The notes below the pieces were generated by a model, which searched no databases, was not told the DNA's origin, and saw nothing but the letters and a program-made list of their open reading frames with translations. A stretch of DNA of 64,000 nucleotides from JBCBSK01 sp965250105 (GTDB taxonomy: Bacteria; Pseudomonadota; Alphaproteobacteria; Rhizobiales; Tepidamorphaceae): NCBI GenBank assembly GCA_965250105.1, contig OZ252290.1, positions 2,170,001 to 2,234,000 on the forward strand. Direction: 5' to 3'. Every line of letters begins with the position of its first letter. Positions within the stretch are counted from its first letter, which is position 1. A program made the translations under genes and the position numbers. Below are positions 53,028 through 61,237 of the stretch, piece after piece.

Positions 53028-54852
53028 CCTGGCCCAGCCCGCCGCGCCCGCGAGCGGCATTCATACGACCAGCGAAGCGCGGCGCCGCCTGGCGCGCCGC
53101 TACGGTGCCGAACGCCGCTTCAAGGCCTATGGCATCATCGCGGTGCTGATCGCGACCGGCTTTCTGGTCCTGATGCTGTCGACCATCCTGCGCACCGGCC
53201 TGCCGGCCTTCACCGCGCACTATGTCAGCCTGCCGGTGACGCTCGACGCCGCCGAGATCGACCCCGACAATTCGCGCGATCCGGCCGTCATCGGGCGGGC
53301 CAATTATGACGCGGTGATCCGCGACTCCTTGCGTGCGATGTTCCCCGGCGCCGATACCCGCGCCGAACGCCGCGAGTTGAACGGGCTCGTCACCGGTGCC
53401 GCCGGCATCCATCTGCGCAACCAGGTGATGGACGATCCGAACCTGATCGGTCAGAGCTTCAACGACTCCGTGCTGATGTCGGATACCTCCGACAACTACC
53501 TCAAGGGCATGGTGACGCGCGAGCGGACGATCGAGACCGTCGGCCAGGCGACGCCGACCGGCACCGACGGCGACATCCAGATCTTCGCGGACTCGAACGC
53601 CTTCGACGAGGTCCTCGTGATCATCAAGGACGCCCTGCGCGCCCAGGCGCAGCAGCGCCGGAACGAGGCCGAAGGTCGCCAGCGCAGCCTCGACCGCCTC
53701 GGCGCCGATCTGCAGGTCGCCCGCGACCGCCTCGCCGAGGCGACGTCGGAAAACCGCGAACTGATCGAGGAGCAGATCGTCGATCTCGAGGAGGATGTCG
53801 AGGTCGTCACCTCGCAATATGATTCCTTCATCCGCAATGCGGAGTTGCTCGAGCAGCGGGCCGCGGCCCTCAACGAGCGCGAGACGGCCGACACCAATGT
53901 CCCGTCCTTCCTCGTGCGCATCAATGGCGGCATCGTGCGCATCACGGCCGCCGACAACACGACCGTCGAGGGCACCGTCCTTTTGCCGCTTGAAAGCGAT
54001 GCCGCGGCGCCCGCCGGAAGCTGGGACATTCTGGTGCTCGAACGGCCGGAATCGAACCGCCAGATCACCGATCAGGAGATCGCCTGGCTGAAGGCGCTCG
54101 AAGCCGACGGCCTCGTCTCGCTGCAGATCTCGCGGCCCTTCTTTACCGCCGGCGCCAGCCGCGAGGCCGAACTGGCCGGTGTCTGGGGCGCCGTCGTCGG
54201 GTCGTTCTGGACCATGCTGGTGACGCTCATCCTGTCCTTCCCGATCGGCGTCGCGGCGGCGATCTATCTCGAGGAATTCGCGCCGAAGAACCGGCTGACC
54301 GACCTGATCGAGGTCAATATCAACAATCTGGCGGCGGTGCCGTCGATCGTCTACGGCCTGCTCGGCCTGTCGGTGTTCCTGAACATGTTCGGCCTGCCGC
54401 GTTCGGCGCCTGTGGTCGGCGGCATGGTGATCGCGCTGATGACGCTGCCGACGATCATTATCGCCGCGCGTGCCGCCATTCGCGCCGTGCCCCCGTCGAT
54501 CCGCGAGGCGGCGCTCGGCATGGGTGCCTCGCGCATGCAGTCGACCTTCCATCACGTCCTGCCGCTGGCCATGCCGGGTATCCTGACCGGCACCATCATC
54601 GGCATGGCGCAGGCGCTCGGCGAGACAGCGCCGCTCCTGATGATCGGCATGGTCGCCTTCATCGTCGACATTCCCGACGGGCCGTTCTCGGCGGCCACGG
54701 TCCTGCCGGTGCAGATCTATATGTGGGCCGACTTCCCCGAACAGGCCTTCACGGCCAAGACCTCGGCTGCCATCATCATCCTGCTCGGCTTTCTCATTAC
54801 CATGAACGCGCTGGCGATCATCCTGCGCAAGCGGTTCGAGCGCCGCTGGTAA
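53020..54852 (+). CDS. pstA: Phosphate ABC transporter permease PstA with a long coiled-coil insertion
   Basis: PstA is the second membrane subunit of the phosphate importer. The 610-residue protein is about twice the length of E. coli PstA: one membrane segment at about residues 40-62, then about 330 extra residues outside the permease core (DUF3333-like), with a charged coiled coil near 205-295 (AQQRRNEAEGRQRSLDRL, EATSENRELIEEQIVDLEED), and finally the permease core from about 395 (WTMLVTLILSFPIGVAAAIY, GMGASRMQSTFHHVLPLAMP as EAA loop). The insertion is also known in other alphaproteobacteria. Start overlaps the pstC stop by 8 bases. Confidence 0.93.
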   Translation: MTDLAQPAAPASGIHTTSEARRRLARRYGAERRFKAYGIIAVLIATGFLVLMLSTILRTGLPAFTAHYVSLPVTLDAAEIDPDNSRDPAVIGRANYDAVIRDSLRAMFPGADTRAERRELNGLVTGAAGIHLRNQVMDDPNLIGQSFNDSVLMSDTSDNYLKGMVTRERTIETVGQATPTGTDGDIQIFADSNAFDEVLVIIKDALRAQAQQRRNEAEGRQRSLDRLGADLQVARDRLAEATSENRELIEEQIVDLEEDVEVVTSQYDSFIRNAELLEQRAAALNERETADTNVPSFLVRINGGIVRITAADNTTVEGTVLLPLESDAAAPAGSWDILVLERPESNRQITDQEIAWLKALEADGLVSLQISRPFFTAGASREAELAGVWGAVVGSFWTMLVTLILSFPIGVAAAIYLEEFAPKNRLTDLIEVNINNLAAVPSIVYGLLGLSVFLNMFGLPRSAPVVGGMVIALMTLPTIIIAARAAIRAVPPSIREAALGMGASRMQSTFHHVLPLAMPGILTGTIIGMAQALGETAPLLMIGMVAFIVDIPDGPFSAATVLPVQIYMWADFPEQAFTAKTSAAIIILLGFLITMNALAIILRKRFERRW

Positions 54853-54875
54853 GCCAACAGACTGGAGTATCGATC

Positions 54876-55691
54876 ATGAGCGACACCGCAACGGCGACCC
54901 CGCAGCAGATCGTCCATCCCGGTGGCTCGCCCGCCGGCGTGAAGATGACGGCGCGCAATGTGGACGTCTTCTACGGCTCGAAACAGGCGCTGTTCGGCGT
55001 CGATCTCGACATCGGCGACCGCGAGGTCACCGCGCTGATCGGCCCGTCCGGCTGCGGCAAGTCGACCTTTCTGCGCTGCCTGAACCGGATGAACGACACG
55101 ATCGACGTCTGCCGCGTCGACGGGCTGATCAAGCTCGACGAGACCGATATCTACGATCCCGATATCGATGTCGTCGAACTGCGCGCCCGCGTCGGCATGG
55201 TGTTCCAGAAGCCCAATCCGTTCCCCAAGTCGATCTACGAGAACATCGCCTATGGCCCGCGCATTCACGGCATGGCGCGCACCAAGCAGGAGCTCGACGA
55301 GATCGTCGAGAAGAGCCTGAAGCGGGCCGGCCTGTGGGACGAGGTCAGCGACCGGCTGTCCGAGCCGGGAACCGGCCTGTCCGGCGGCCAGCAGCAGCGT
55401 CTGTGCATCGCTCGCGCCATCGCGGTTAGTCCCGAAGTCATCCTCATGGACGAGCCCTGCTCGGCGCTCGACCCGATCGCCACCGCGATCGTCGAGGAAC
55501 TGATCGACGAATTGCGCCAGAACTATTCGATCGTGATCGTCACCCACTCGATGCAGCAGGCGGCGCGCGTCTCGCAGCGCACCGCGTTCTTCCATCTCGG
55601 CATTCTGGTTGAAGTCGGCCCGACGTCCGATATCTTCAACAATCCGAAGGACGAACGCACGCAGGATTACATCACCGGCCGCTTCGGCTGA
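54876..55691 (+). CDS. pstB: Phosphate ABC transporter ATP-binding protein PstB
   Basis: PstB powers phosphate import. The 271-residue ATPase has the family-specific opening NVDVFYGSKQALFGVDLDI, Walker A GPSGCGKSTFLRCLNRMND, KPNPFPKSIYENIAYGPRIH (Q-loop region), signature LSGGQQQRLCIARAIA, Walker B VILMDEPCSALDP and the H-loop IVTHSMQQAARVS. It is complete; GGAG precedes the start by 11 bases. It lies 23 bases after pstA and 16 before phoU. Confidence 0.98.
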   Translation: MSDTATATPQQIVHPGGSPAGVKMTARNVDVFYGSKQALFGVDLDIGDREVTALIGPSGCGKSTFLRCLNRMNDTIDVCRVDGLIKLDETDIYDPDIDVVELRARVGMVFQKPNPFPKSIYENIAYGPRIHGMARTKQELDEIVEKSLKRAGLWDEVSDRLSEPGTGLSGGQQQRLCIARAIAVSPEVILMDEPCSALDPIATAIVEELIDELRQNYSIVIVTHSMQQAARVSQRTAFFHLGILVEVGPTSDIFNNPKDERTQDYITGRFG

Positions 55692-55707
55692 GTGTCCTCG
55701 AGGTTTC

Positions 55708-56466
55708 ATGGGCGGCACTGATCATACCGTCACGGCATTCGACACCGAATTGCGCGAACTCGCCGTTCGGGTCCTCCAGATGGGTGGGCTCGCCGAACAA
55801 TTCCTGTCGGAAGCCATGCTGGCGCTGCGCCGGTCGGACCCCGCGGCCGCCGCGCTCGTCATAGAGCGTGACGAACGGCTCGACGATCTCGAGGCCGAAA
55901 CCAGCAATATGGCGGTGACGATGATCGCCCGGCGCCAGCCGGTGGCGCGGGACCTGCGCGAGATCGTCGGCGCGCTGAAGATTTCCGGCGATCTCGAACG
56001 CATCGGCGATCTCGCCAAGAACATCGCCAAGCGCGTGCTCGTCATCCATGGCGAGGCGACGCCGCCCCGGCTGATGGGCGGGCTCGAGCATTTGAGCGAG
56101 ATCGCGCTCGTTCAGCTCAAGAACGTCATCGATGCCTATGCCCGGCGCGACATCGACAGCGCCAAGGCCGTCTGGGCCGCCGACCAGTCGCTGGACGCGA
56201 CCTATACCTCGATCTTCCGCGAACTGCTGACCTACATGATGGAAGATCCGCGCAACATCACGGCCTGCACGCATCTTCTGTTCGCCGCCAAGAACATCGA
56301 GCGGATCGGCGATCACACGACCAATATCGCCGAGACCATCCACTACATGGTCGTCGGCGAGACGCTGGACGATCCCCGGCCGAAGCAGGACGGGTCGACC
56401 AGCCAGGCGATGTCGGTATCGCCGCGCATCGTTCATGACCGGGATCAGGACGGGTTTGCGCCATGA
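55708..56466 (+). CDS. phoU: Phosphate signalling complex protein PhoU
   Basis: PhoU links the state of PstSCAB to PhoR and keeps the regulon off when phosphate is plentiful. The 252-residue all-helical protein has the two PhoU repeats with the metal-binding signature ALKISGDLERIGDLAKNIAK in the first and AAKNIERIGDHTTNIAETIH in the second, plus a 30-residue hydrophilic C-terminal tail. GAGG lies before ATG 55708. The stop overlaps the phoB start in ATGA. Confidence 0.95.
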   Translation: MGGTDHTVTAFDTELRELAVRVLQMGGLAEQFLSEAMLALRRSDPAAAALVIERDERLDDLEAETSNMAVTMIARRQPVARDLREIVGALKISGDLERIGDLAKNIAKRVLVIHGEATPPRLMGGLEHLSEIALVQLKNVIDAYARRDIDSAKAVWAADQSLDATYTSIFRELLTYMMEDPRNITACTHLLFAAKNIERIGDHTTNIAETIHYMVVGETLDDPRPKQDGSTSQAMSVSPRIVHDRDQDGFAP

Positions 56467-57185
56467 CCGCTACGGTAATGATCGTCGAAGACGAAGAACC
56501 GCTGACGCTGCTTCTGCGTTACAATCTCGAAGCCGAAGGCTTTCATGTCGAGGCTGTGGCGCGCGGCGACGAGGCTGAGACCCGCCTGCGCGAGACGGTC
56601 CCCGACCTATTGCTGCTCGACTGGATGCTGCCCGGCATTAGCGGCATCGAACTGTGCCGCCGCCTGCGCAGCCGGCCCGAGACCGAGCGCCTGCCGGTCA
56701 TCATGCTGACCGCGCGCGGTGAGGAGAACGAGCGCATTCGCGGCCTGTCGACGGGTGCCGACGACTATGTCGTCAAGCCGTTCTCCGTTCCCGAACTGAT
56801 GGCCAGGATCAAGGCCATCCTGCGCCGCGCCAAGCCCGAACTGATCTCGGTGATCCTGCGCGCCGGTGATATCGAGCTGAACCGCGAGACCCATCGCGTC
56901 CGGCGCAACGGCCGCGAGATCCATCTCGGCCCGACCGAGTTCCGCCTGCTGGAATTTCTCATGCAGAGTCCCGGCCGGGTATTCAGCCGCGAGCAATTGC
57001 TCGACGGTGTCTGGGGCCATGACGTCTATGTCGACGAGCGCACCGTCGACGTCCATGTCGGCCGGTTGCGCAAGGCGATCAATCGCGGCCGGGCGCGCGA
57101 TCCGATCCGCACCGTGCGCGGCGCGGGCTATGCCTTCGACGATCAGTTCATGGCCGGCGCGGTGCGCCAGCACGCCATGGGCTGA
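56463..57185 (+). CDS. phoB: Phosphate-regulon response regulator PhoB
   Basis: PhoB binds Pho boxes when phosphorylated by PhoR and activates transcription with sigma-70. The 240-residue protein has a receiver domain with the acidic pocket VEDEEPL, phosphoacceptor D53 in LLLDWMLPG, LTARGEE and DDYVVKPFSVPEL, then an OmpR-type winged helix (RNGREIHLGPTEFRLLEFL, YVDERTVDVHVGRLRKAI, VRGAGYAF). It ends the phoR-pstSCAB-phoU-phoB cluster, translationally coupled to phoU. Confidence 0.96.
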   Translation: MTATVMIVEDEEPLTLLLRYNLEAEGFHVEAVARGDEAETRLRETVPDLLLLDWMLPGISGIELCRRLRSRPETERLPVIMLTARGEENERIRGLSTGADDYVVKPFSVPELMARIKAILRRAKPELISVILRAGDIELNRETHRVRRNGREIHLGPTEFRLLEFLMQSPGRVFSREQLLDGVWGHDVYVDERTVDVHVGRLRKAINRGRARDPIRTVRGAGYAFDDQFMAGAVRQHAMG

Positions 57186-57224
57186 CGGGACGCGTCGAGC
57201 CGGCCGCGCCGCGCCCCTGGCGCC

Positions 57225-57656
57225 TCACCCCGTTTCCGCGACGAGCCCGGCCGCCTCGATGCCGGCCACCGCGCAGATCTCGTCATTGTCGGACGTGTCG
57301 CCGGAAATGCCGACCGCGCCGACGAGCCCGCCATCCGCATCGCGGATCAGTACCCCGCCCGGCACCGGCACCAGCTGGCCGTCGCACAGCGCGTTCGCGG
57401 CCTGGATGAAATAGGCCTGCTGTTCGGCGCGGGCCATCAGCGCGCGCGAGCCCATGCCGATCGCCAGCGCGCCATAGGCCTTGCCATGCGCCACCTTGGG
57501 ACGCAGGAAGGATGTGCCGTCCTCGGCATCGAACGTCTTGAGATGGCCGCCGGCATCGAGCACCGCCACCGCGAGTGGCTTGAACCCGTTCTCGCGGCCG
57601 GCCGCGAGCGCCGCCTCGACGATTGTCCTGGCGATTTTCAGCGTCAGAGCAGACAT
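57225..57656 (-). CDS. GlcG/HbpS-family (DUF336) protein
   Basis: The 143-residue protein matches the GlcG/HbpS family: LTLKIARTIVEAALAAGREN, LAVAVLDAGGHLKTF, PKVAHGKAYGALAIG, PVPGGVLIRDADGGLVGAVG and GISGDTSDNDEICAVAGI. HbpS of Streptomyces binds heme, and GlcG lies in the glycolate operon of E. coli, but most members are uncharacterised. GGGGGAT precedes the start at 57656; it is convergent with phoB and divergent from the ggt gene. Confidence 0.9.
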   Translation of the reverse strand: MSALTLKIARTIVEAALAAGRENGFKPLAVAVLDAGGHLKTFDAEDGTSFLRPKVAHGKAYGALAIGMGSRALMARAEQQAYFIQAANALCDGQLVPVPGGVLIRDADGGLVGAVGISGDTSDNDEICAVAGIEAAGLVAETG

Positions 57657-57819
57657 GTTTATCCCCCAATGCCTTTGCGTTCCATGTCGGCTATCGATTA
57701 ACACCCTCCTTGAACGCGGACCATCATGACCGGCGCACAGATGATGTGCCGCCGGTGATACAATCCACCGTGCCATGGTCCAAGTGCCGCGTTCCCGCCG
57801 CGACCTGTGAGGAGTTCCG

Positions 57820-59406
57820 ATGCGCGATTTCCAGCTTCCCCGCCGTTCCGCCGTGTTCGCGACCAATGGCATGGCGGCGACGTCGCATCCGCGCGCCACG
57901 CTCGCCGCGATCGATATCCTGCGCTCGGGCGGCAATGCGGTCGATGGCGCGGTGGCGGCCGCCGCCAGCCTGTCGGCGGTCGAACCGCATATGACATCCG
58001 CCGGCGGCGATCTGTTCGCGCTTGTCTCCGAACCGGACGGCACGATCCACGGCCTGAACGCCTCGGGCGTGGCGCCCGCCGGCCTCGATGCCGAAGCCTT
58101 GCGGGCACGGGGCCTGACGGAGATTCATGGCGATTCCGGCCTCGGCGTGAGCGTGCCCGGCGCGGTCGCCGGCTGGGCCTGGCTGGTCGGGAAACATGGC
58201 CGGCTCGGCCTCGACCGCGTCCTGGCGCCGGCCATCGGGCTCGCCCGCGACGGCTTTCCCGTGGCGCCGCGGGTAGCGCATGACTGGGCGTTGCAGGCCG
58301 GCCGGCTCGCGGCCGATCCCGGTGCCCGGCGCCATCTCCTAACGCCGGACGGTCACGCGCCGAAGGCCGGCGATGTCTGGCGCTTGCCGGCGCTCGCCGA
58401 CACCTTGTCGCGGATCGCGGCCGAAGGGCCGGACGGGTTCTATCGCGGGACGGTGGCCGGCGATCTCGCGGCCGCCATTCGCGCCAAGGGCGGGGTGATG
58501 ACCGAGGACGATCTGGCGGCCGTCCGCGTCGATGCGGTCACGCCCGTCTCCCGCGCCTATCGCGGCATCGATGTCGTCGAACTGCCGCCCAACACCCAAG
58601 GGGTCGTGGCGCTGATGATGCTCGGCCTGCTCGAAGGCTTCGACCTGTCGCGGCTTGATCCCGATGGCGCGGAGCGGATTCATCTCGAAATGGAGGCGGC
58701 GCGGCTCGCTTATGCGGCGCGTGACGCATTCCTCGGCGATCCCGCAACGACGACCAGCCCGGAAGACCTGCTGGCGCCGGTCTATCTCGATCATCTGCGG
58801 GCGCGGATCGATCCCGCCCGACGCGGACCGGACCTGCCGCTGCCCGACCCGAAACAGGCCACGGACACGGTGCTTCTGACGGTGGTCGACGGCGAGGGCC
58901 GCGCGGTCAGCCTGATCAATTCGCTGTTCGACAGTTTCGGCGCGGCGATCGTCGGGCGCGAGTCCGGCGTCGTGCTGCAAAACCGCGCCACCGCTTTCTC
59001 CCTCGATGCCGGCCATCCCAACGAGGCCAGGCCGGGCAAGCGGCCGCTCCATACCCTGATCCCCGGCCTGGCGCGGCAGGACGGGCGCACCGTGATGGCC
59101 TTCGGCGTGATGGGCGGGCATTACCAGGCCTGCGGCCATGCCCATTTCATCACCAATATGATCGATTTCGGCATGGACGTGCAGAGCGCGCTCGATGCGC
59201 CGCGCGCCTTCATCGAGCATGGCCCGGTCGGCGTGGAACACACGATTTCGGAACCCGTGCGCGCCGCGCTGAGCGCCATGGGCCATGATGTCGAGGTGGT
59301 CGACAAGCCCTGGGGCGGCGGTCAGGCGATCTGGATCGATCACGCGCGCGGCGTGCTGGTCGGCGGTTCCGATCCGCGCAAGGATGGCTGCGCCATCGGC
59401 TTCTGA
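57820..59406 (+). CDS. ggt: Gamma-glutamyltransferase family protein
   Basis: Gamma-glutamyltransferases cleave or transfer the gamma-glutamyl group of glutathione and related compounds after self-processing into two subunits. The 528-residue protein has the N-terminal LAAIDILRSGGNAVDGAVAA, LPPNTQGVVALMMLG, and the predicted processing threonine T350 in DTVLLTVVDGEGRAVS that would become the new N terminus. There is no signal peptide, so it should be cytoplasmic, unlike E. coli Ggt. The true substrate is unknown (YwrD-like subfamily). AGGAG precedes the start by 6 bases. Confidence 0.9.
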   Translation: MRDFQLPRRSAVFATNGMAATSHPRATLAAIDILRSGGNAVDGAVAAAASLSAVEPHMTSAGGDLFALVSEPDGTIHGLNASGVAPAGLDAEALRARGLTEIHGDSGLGVSVPGAVAGWAWLVGKHGRLGLDRVLAPAIGLARDGFPVAPRVAHDWALQAGRLAADPGARRHLLTPDGHAPKAGDVWRLPALADTLSRIAAEGPDGFYRGTVAGDLAAAIRAKGGVMTEDDLAAVRVDAVTPVSRAYRGIDVVELPPNTQGVVALMMLGLLEGFDLSRLDPDGAERIHLEMEAARLAYAARDAFLGDPATTTSPEDLLAPVYLDHLRARIDPARRGPDLPLPDPKQATDTVLLTVVDGEGRAVSLINSLFDSFGAAIVGRESGVVLQNRATAFSLDAGHPNEARPGKRPLHTLIPGLARQDGRTVMAFGVMGGHYQACGHAHFITNMIDFGMDVQSALDAPRAFIEHGPVGVEHTISEPVRAALSAMGHDVEVVDKPWGGGQAIWIDHARGVLVGGSDPRKDGCAIGF

Positions 59407-59454
59407 GCGATCATCGCAAGCCAGGTCGGGCTGCAGGTTGGCCGGCGTGCCGGA

Positions 59455-59793
59455 TCAGGCGATGTCGCTGGCCGCGGCGGGCGGCAGGCGGACGGGGCCC
59501 GCGCCATAGGCGGCGATCGCGTCGGGCAGCGGCGCGCGGCGCCGGTCGCGGGTCTGTGGCGTGTCGAGATGGGTCGCGATCAGATGGGCGATAAAACCCG
59601 CATCGGGGCGTATTGTGGCCAGCCGCGCCCGATCGGCGCGCCGATCGTGTCGGGTGGTCGCAACGACGGCCTGCGCCGCGCCGACCGCCTCGTCGGACTG
59701 GCGGCCATTGTCGGTCGCGCCGGCCCGCTCATGAGGCCGGCTGCGGTGCTGCCCCTGCGGCGTCAAGCCCAAACTGACCCGGTCTATTCGCAA
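59455..59793 (-). CDS. Small conserved alphaproteobacterial protein, TTG start
   Basis: The 112-residue protein resembles a family of short uncharacterised rhizobial proteins with a start like MRIDR and a C-terminal block with PDAGFIAHLIATHL, PQTRDRRRA and DAIAAYGAG. The region between is Arg/Gly-rich and variable. The start is a TTG at 59793 with AGGGAG 8 bases upstream; there is no other start codon in frame. A tandem repeat and a perfect CtrA box lie upstream, which suggests cell-cycle or motility control. Function unknown. Confidence 0.6.
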   Translation of the reverse strand: MRIDRVSLGLTPQGQHRSRPHERAGATDNGRQSDEAVGAAQAVVATTRHDRRADRARLATIRPDAGFIAHLIATHLDTPQTRDRRRAPLPDAIAAYGAGPVRLPPAAASDIA

Positions 59794-59805
59794 CCCCGGC
59801 GCTCC

Positions 59806-59884
59806 CTGCTCCAGTCTGTGACTGTCCGGTCCGAGACTGTCCCGGTCCGTGACCGTGCCAGCCGATGGCTGTCCCAGTCCGAGA
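59806..59884. repeat. Five-unit tandem repeat of 15-16 bases
   Basis: Five imperfect units follow one another: 59806-59821, 59822-59836, 59837-59852, 59853-59868 and 59869-59884, with consensus CTGTCCCAGTCCGAGA. It lies between the CtrA box and the TTG start of the small minus-strand gene, in its 5' leader. The fourth unit is the most diverged. Confidence 0.8.
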
Positions 59885-59886
59885 CG

Positions 59887-59902
59887 TTAACAAGACCTTA
59901 AC
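59887..59902. promoter_or_regulatory. CtrA-type box TTAA-N7-TTAAC
   Basis: TTAA (59887-59890), seven bases CAAGACC, then TTAAC (59898-59902): an exact match to the alphaproteobacterial CtrA consensus. It is 93 bases upstream of the start of the small minus-strand gene, a normal activator distance when the repeat array is part of the leader. Confidence 0.65.
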
Positions 59903-60170
59903 ATAGACCGAGCAAATTGAATGCCAAGCGCGACCGCTCTTCAAACGGCAGGTCTTGGGGGCATATCTCGGGGATGTCTGCCTGAACCGGCGCACGCCAG
60001 GCCAGCACATGCGCCGGCCGGTATCGGGTGGCGTCGCGATCCGGGCGTGTCCGGAAACAGGGGCTGACGCGGATTGTGCCATTCGGGCACAGCCACCAGG
60101 GGCGGCGCGCCGGGGGCGGACACCGCCCTAGGCGTCTTTCTGTTTAGGTTGAAGCGTCCGATCCCTGGAG

Positions 60171-60261
60171 CGTCATTGCCGGGCCTGTTCCGGCAATCGG
60201 GCACGGCGGGCCGGGTGCCACGCGGCCCTGGACCCCCGGGACAAGCCCGGGGGTGATGACG
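60171..60261. repeat. Composite palindromic repeat, family 3
   Basis: The element starts CGTCATTGCCGG-GCCTGTT-CCGGCAATC and ends CCCCCGGG-ACAAG-CCCGGGGG then TGATGACG, so two hairpins are enclosed by short inverted ends CGTCAT and ATGACG. Repeats of the CCCGGG-ACAAG-CCCGGG kind are common between genes in alphaproteobacteria and often sit after convergent genes, as here between the ggt region and phaR. Confidence 0.6.
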
Positions 60262-60333
60262 CAATAACGCCCGCCAAACGCTTCGGCTTGAACGTAAAGC
60301 GGGCTAAACGGTCAGCAGAATTGGCGTTGAAGG

Positions 60334-60954
60334 TTAGCCCTTCTTGGGCGCGCTCTTGGTCGAGAGATCGTCGAGCCGCGCCTGCAGATCGGCCATCTGG
60401 CGTTTCAGCGCGTCGATATCGCCGGTCGAGCCGGCTTCCTTCGCGCCATCGGCGGGGCGGGGTGGCTGATGGGCGGCGCCGACTTCTTCGGCATGGGCCT
60501 CGTCGACGGGGAAGGGCGAGAACATGCGCGCCGCCTTCTGCCACATCTCCATATTGCGGCGCACCTGCTCGTTAAGCGCGTCGATCGCCGTCGACGACAT
60601 GGTCTTGGTCCATTCCTCGCGCAGCTTTTCCTGCTCGCGGGCGAACTGGTCCATCGACACTTCGAGATAGCTCGGCACCAGCCCCTGCATCTTGTCGCCG
60701 TAAAACCCGATCAGGCTGCGCAGGAAATTCACCGGCAACAGGTTCTGGCCGCGGCTTTCCTGCTCGAAGATGATCTGGGTCAGGACGGACCGGGTCAGTT
60801 CCTCGCCCGACTTGGCGTCGACGACCTCGAACTCCTCGCCAGCTTTGACCATCTCGCCGAGATCGTCCAGCGTGACATAGGTCGAGGTGCCGGTATTGTA
60901 GAGCCGGCGATTGGCGTATTTCTTGATGATGGTCGCCTTGCGTTCGGTCATCAT
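60334..60954 (-). CDS. phaR: Polyhydroxyalkanoate synthesis repressor PhaR
   Basis: PhaR represses PHA granule genes and is released when it binds PHA. The 206-residue protein has the PhaR DNA-binding N terminus IIKKYANRRLYNTGTSTYVT with DLGEMVKAGEEFEVVDAKSG, the PHB-accumulation domain ILTQIIFEQES-type SVLTQIIFEQESRGQNLLP, and a C-terminal coiled coil (DIDALKRQMADLQARLDDL). It is divergent from phaA. The second Met (60951) is the more likely start. Confidence 0.94.
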   Translation of the reverse strand: MMTERKATIIKKYANRRLYNTGTSTYVTLDDLGEMVKAGEEFEVVDAKSGEELTRSVLTQIIFEQESRGQNLLPVNFLRSLIGFYGDKMQGLVPSYLEVSMDQFAREQEKLREEWTKTMSSTAIDALNEQVRRNMEMWQKAARMFSPFPVDEAHAEEVGAAHQPPRPADGAKEAGSTGDIDALKRQMADLQARLDDLSTKSAPKKG

Positions 60955-61110
60955 GCGCTCCGTCGCCTGCCCGGCGGGAAAGATCTGGTTCTCGTCGGCC
61001 GCAGCTTAGGCGGTTTCGTCAAAGCCGCAAATCATTTCGGCCATTCCACCCCATGGCGGGGGCGCCTTGCGTGTGATTTGACTCAATGCCGGTGGCGCCC
61101 GATACGCGCT

Positions 61111-61171
61111 AGATCAGTTCATCCTTCGTCGGAATCGCCCGCGATGTCGACAAAGGATGTAAAACTGATCT
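61111..61171 (+). repeat. Dispersed palindromic repeat, family 2, copy B
   Basis: AGATCAGTTCATCCTT at the left end pairs with AAGGATGTAAAACTGATCT at the right (with a three-base bulge), and inside GTCG-ATCGC pairs with GCGAT-CGAC around a CC centre. Almost the whole 61 bases can fold as one stem. It matches copy A at 14921-14988. Confidence 0.7.
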
Positions 61172-61196
61172 ATCTCATTGGAATAGATCGGATTCA

Positions 61197-61237
61197 CAGG
61201 TTTCCGTGGACGCATGGACGGCGTCCACGAAAACCTG
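61197..61237. repeat. 17-bp stem hairpin between phaR and phaA
   Basis: CAGGTTTCCGTGGACGC (61197-61213) pairs with GCGTCCACGAAAACCTG (61221-61237) with one mismatch and a 7-base loop. No T tract follows on either strand, so it is more likely an operator, a leader structure or a repeat than a terminator. Confidence 0.6.

Larger units (their letters stand above)
59794..60333. other. Gene-poor region with repeats
   Basis: This 540-base gap holds the tandem repeat and CtrA box described separately, then a composite palindrome at 60171-60261. I see no convincing protein or RNA gene in the rest. A weak stem GCCCGC/GCGGGC near 60270-60306 could terminate phaR on the minus strand. Confidence 0.5.

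Noticed and set aside
59729..60082. Open frame on the minus strand across the tandem repeat
   Set aside because: Its composition follows the repeat (GQSRTGQSQTG), it overlaps the better-supported small gene in another frame and has no visible family.
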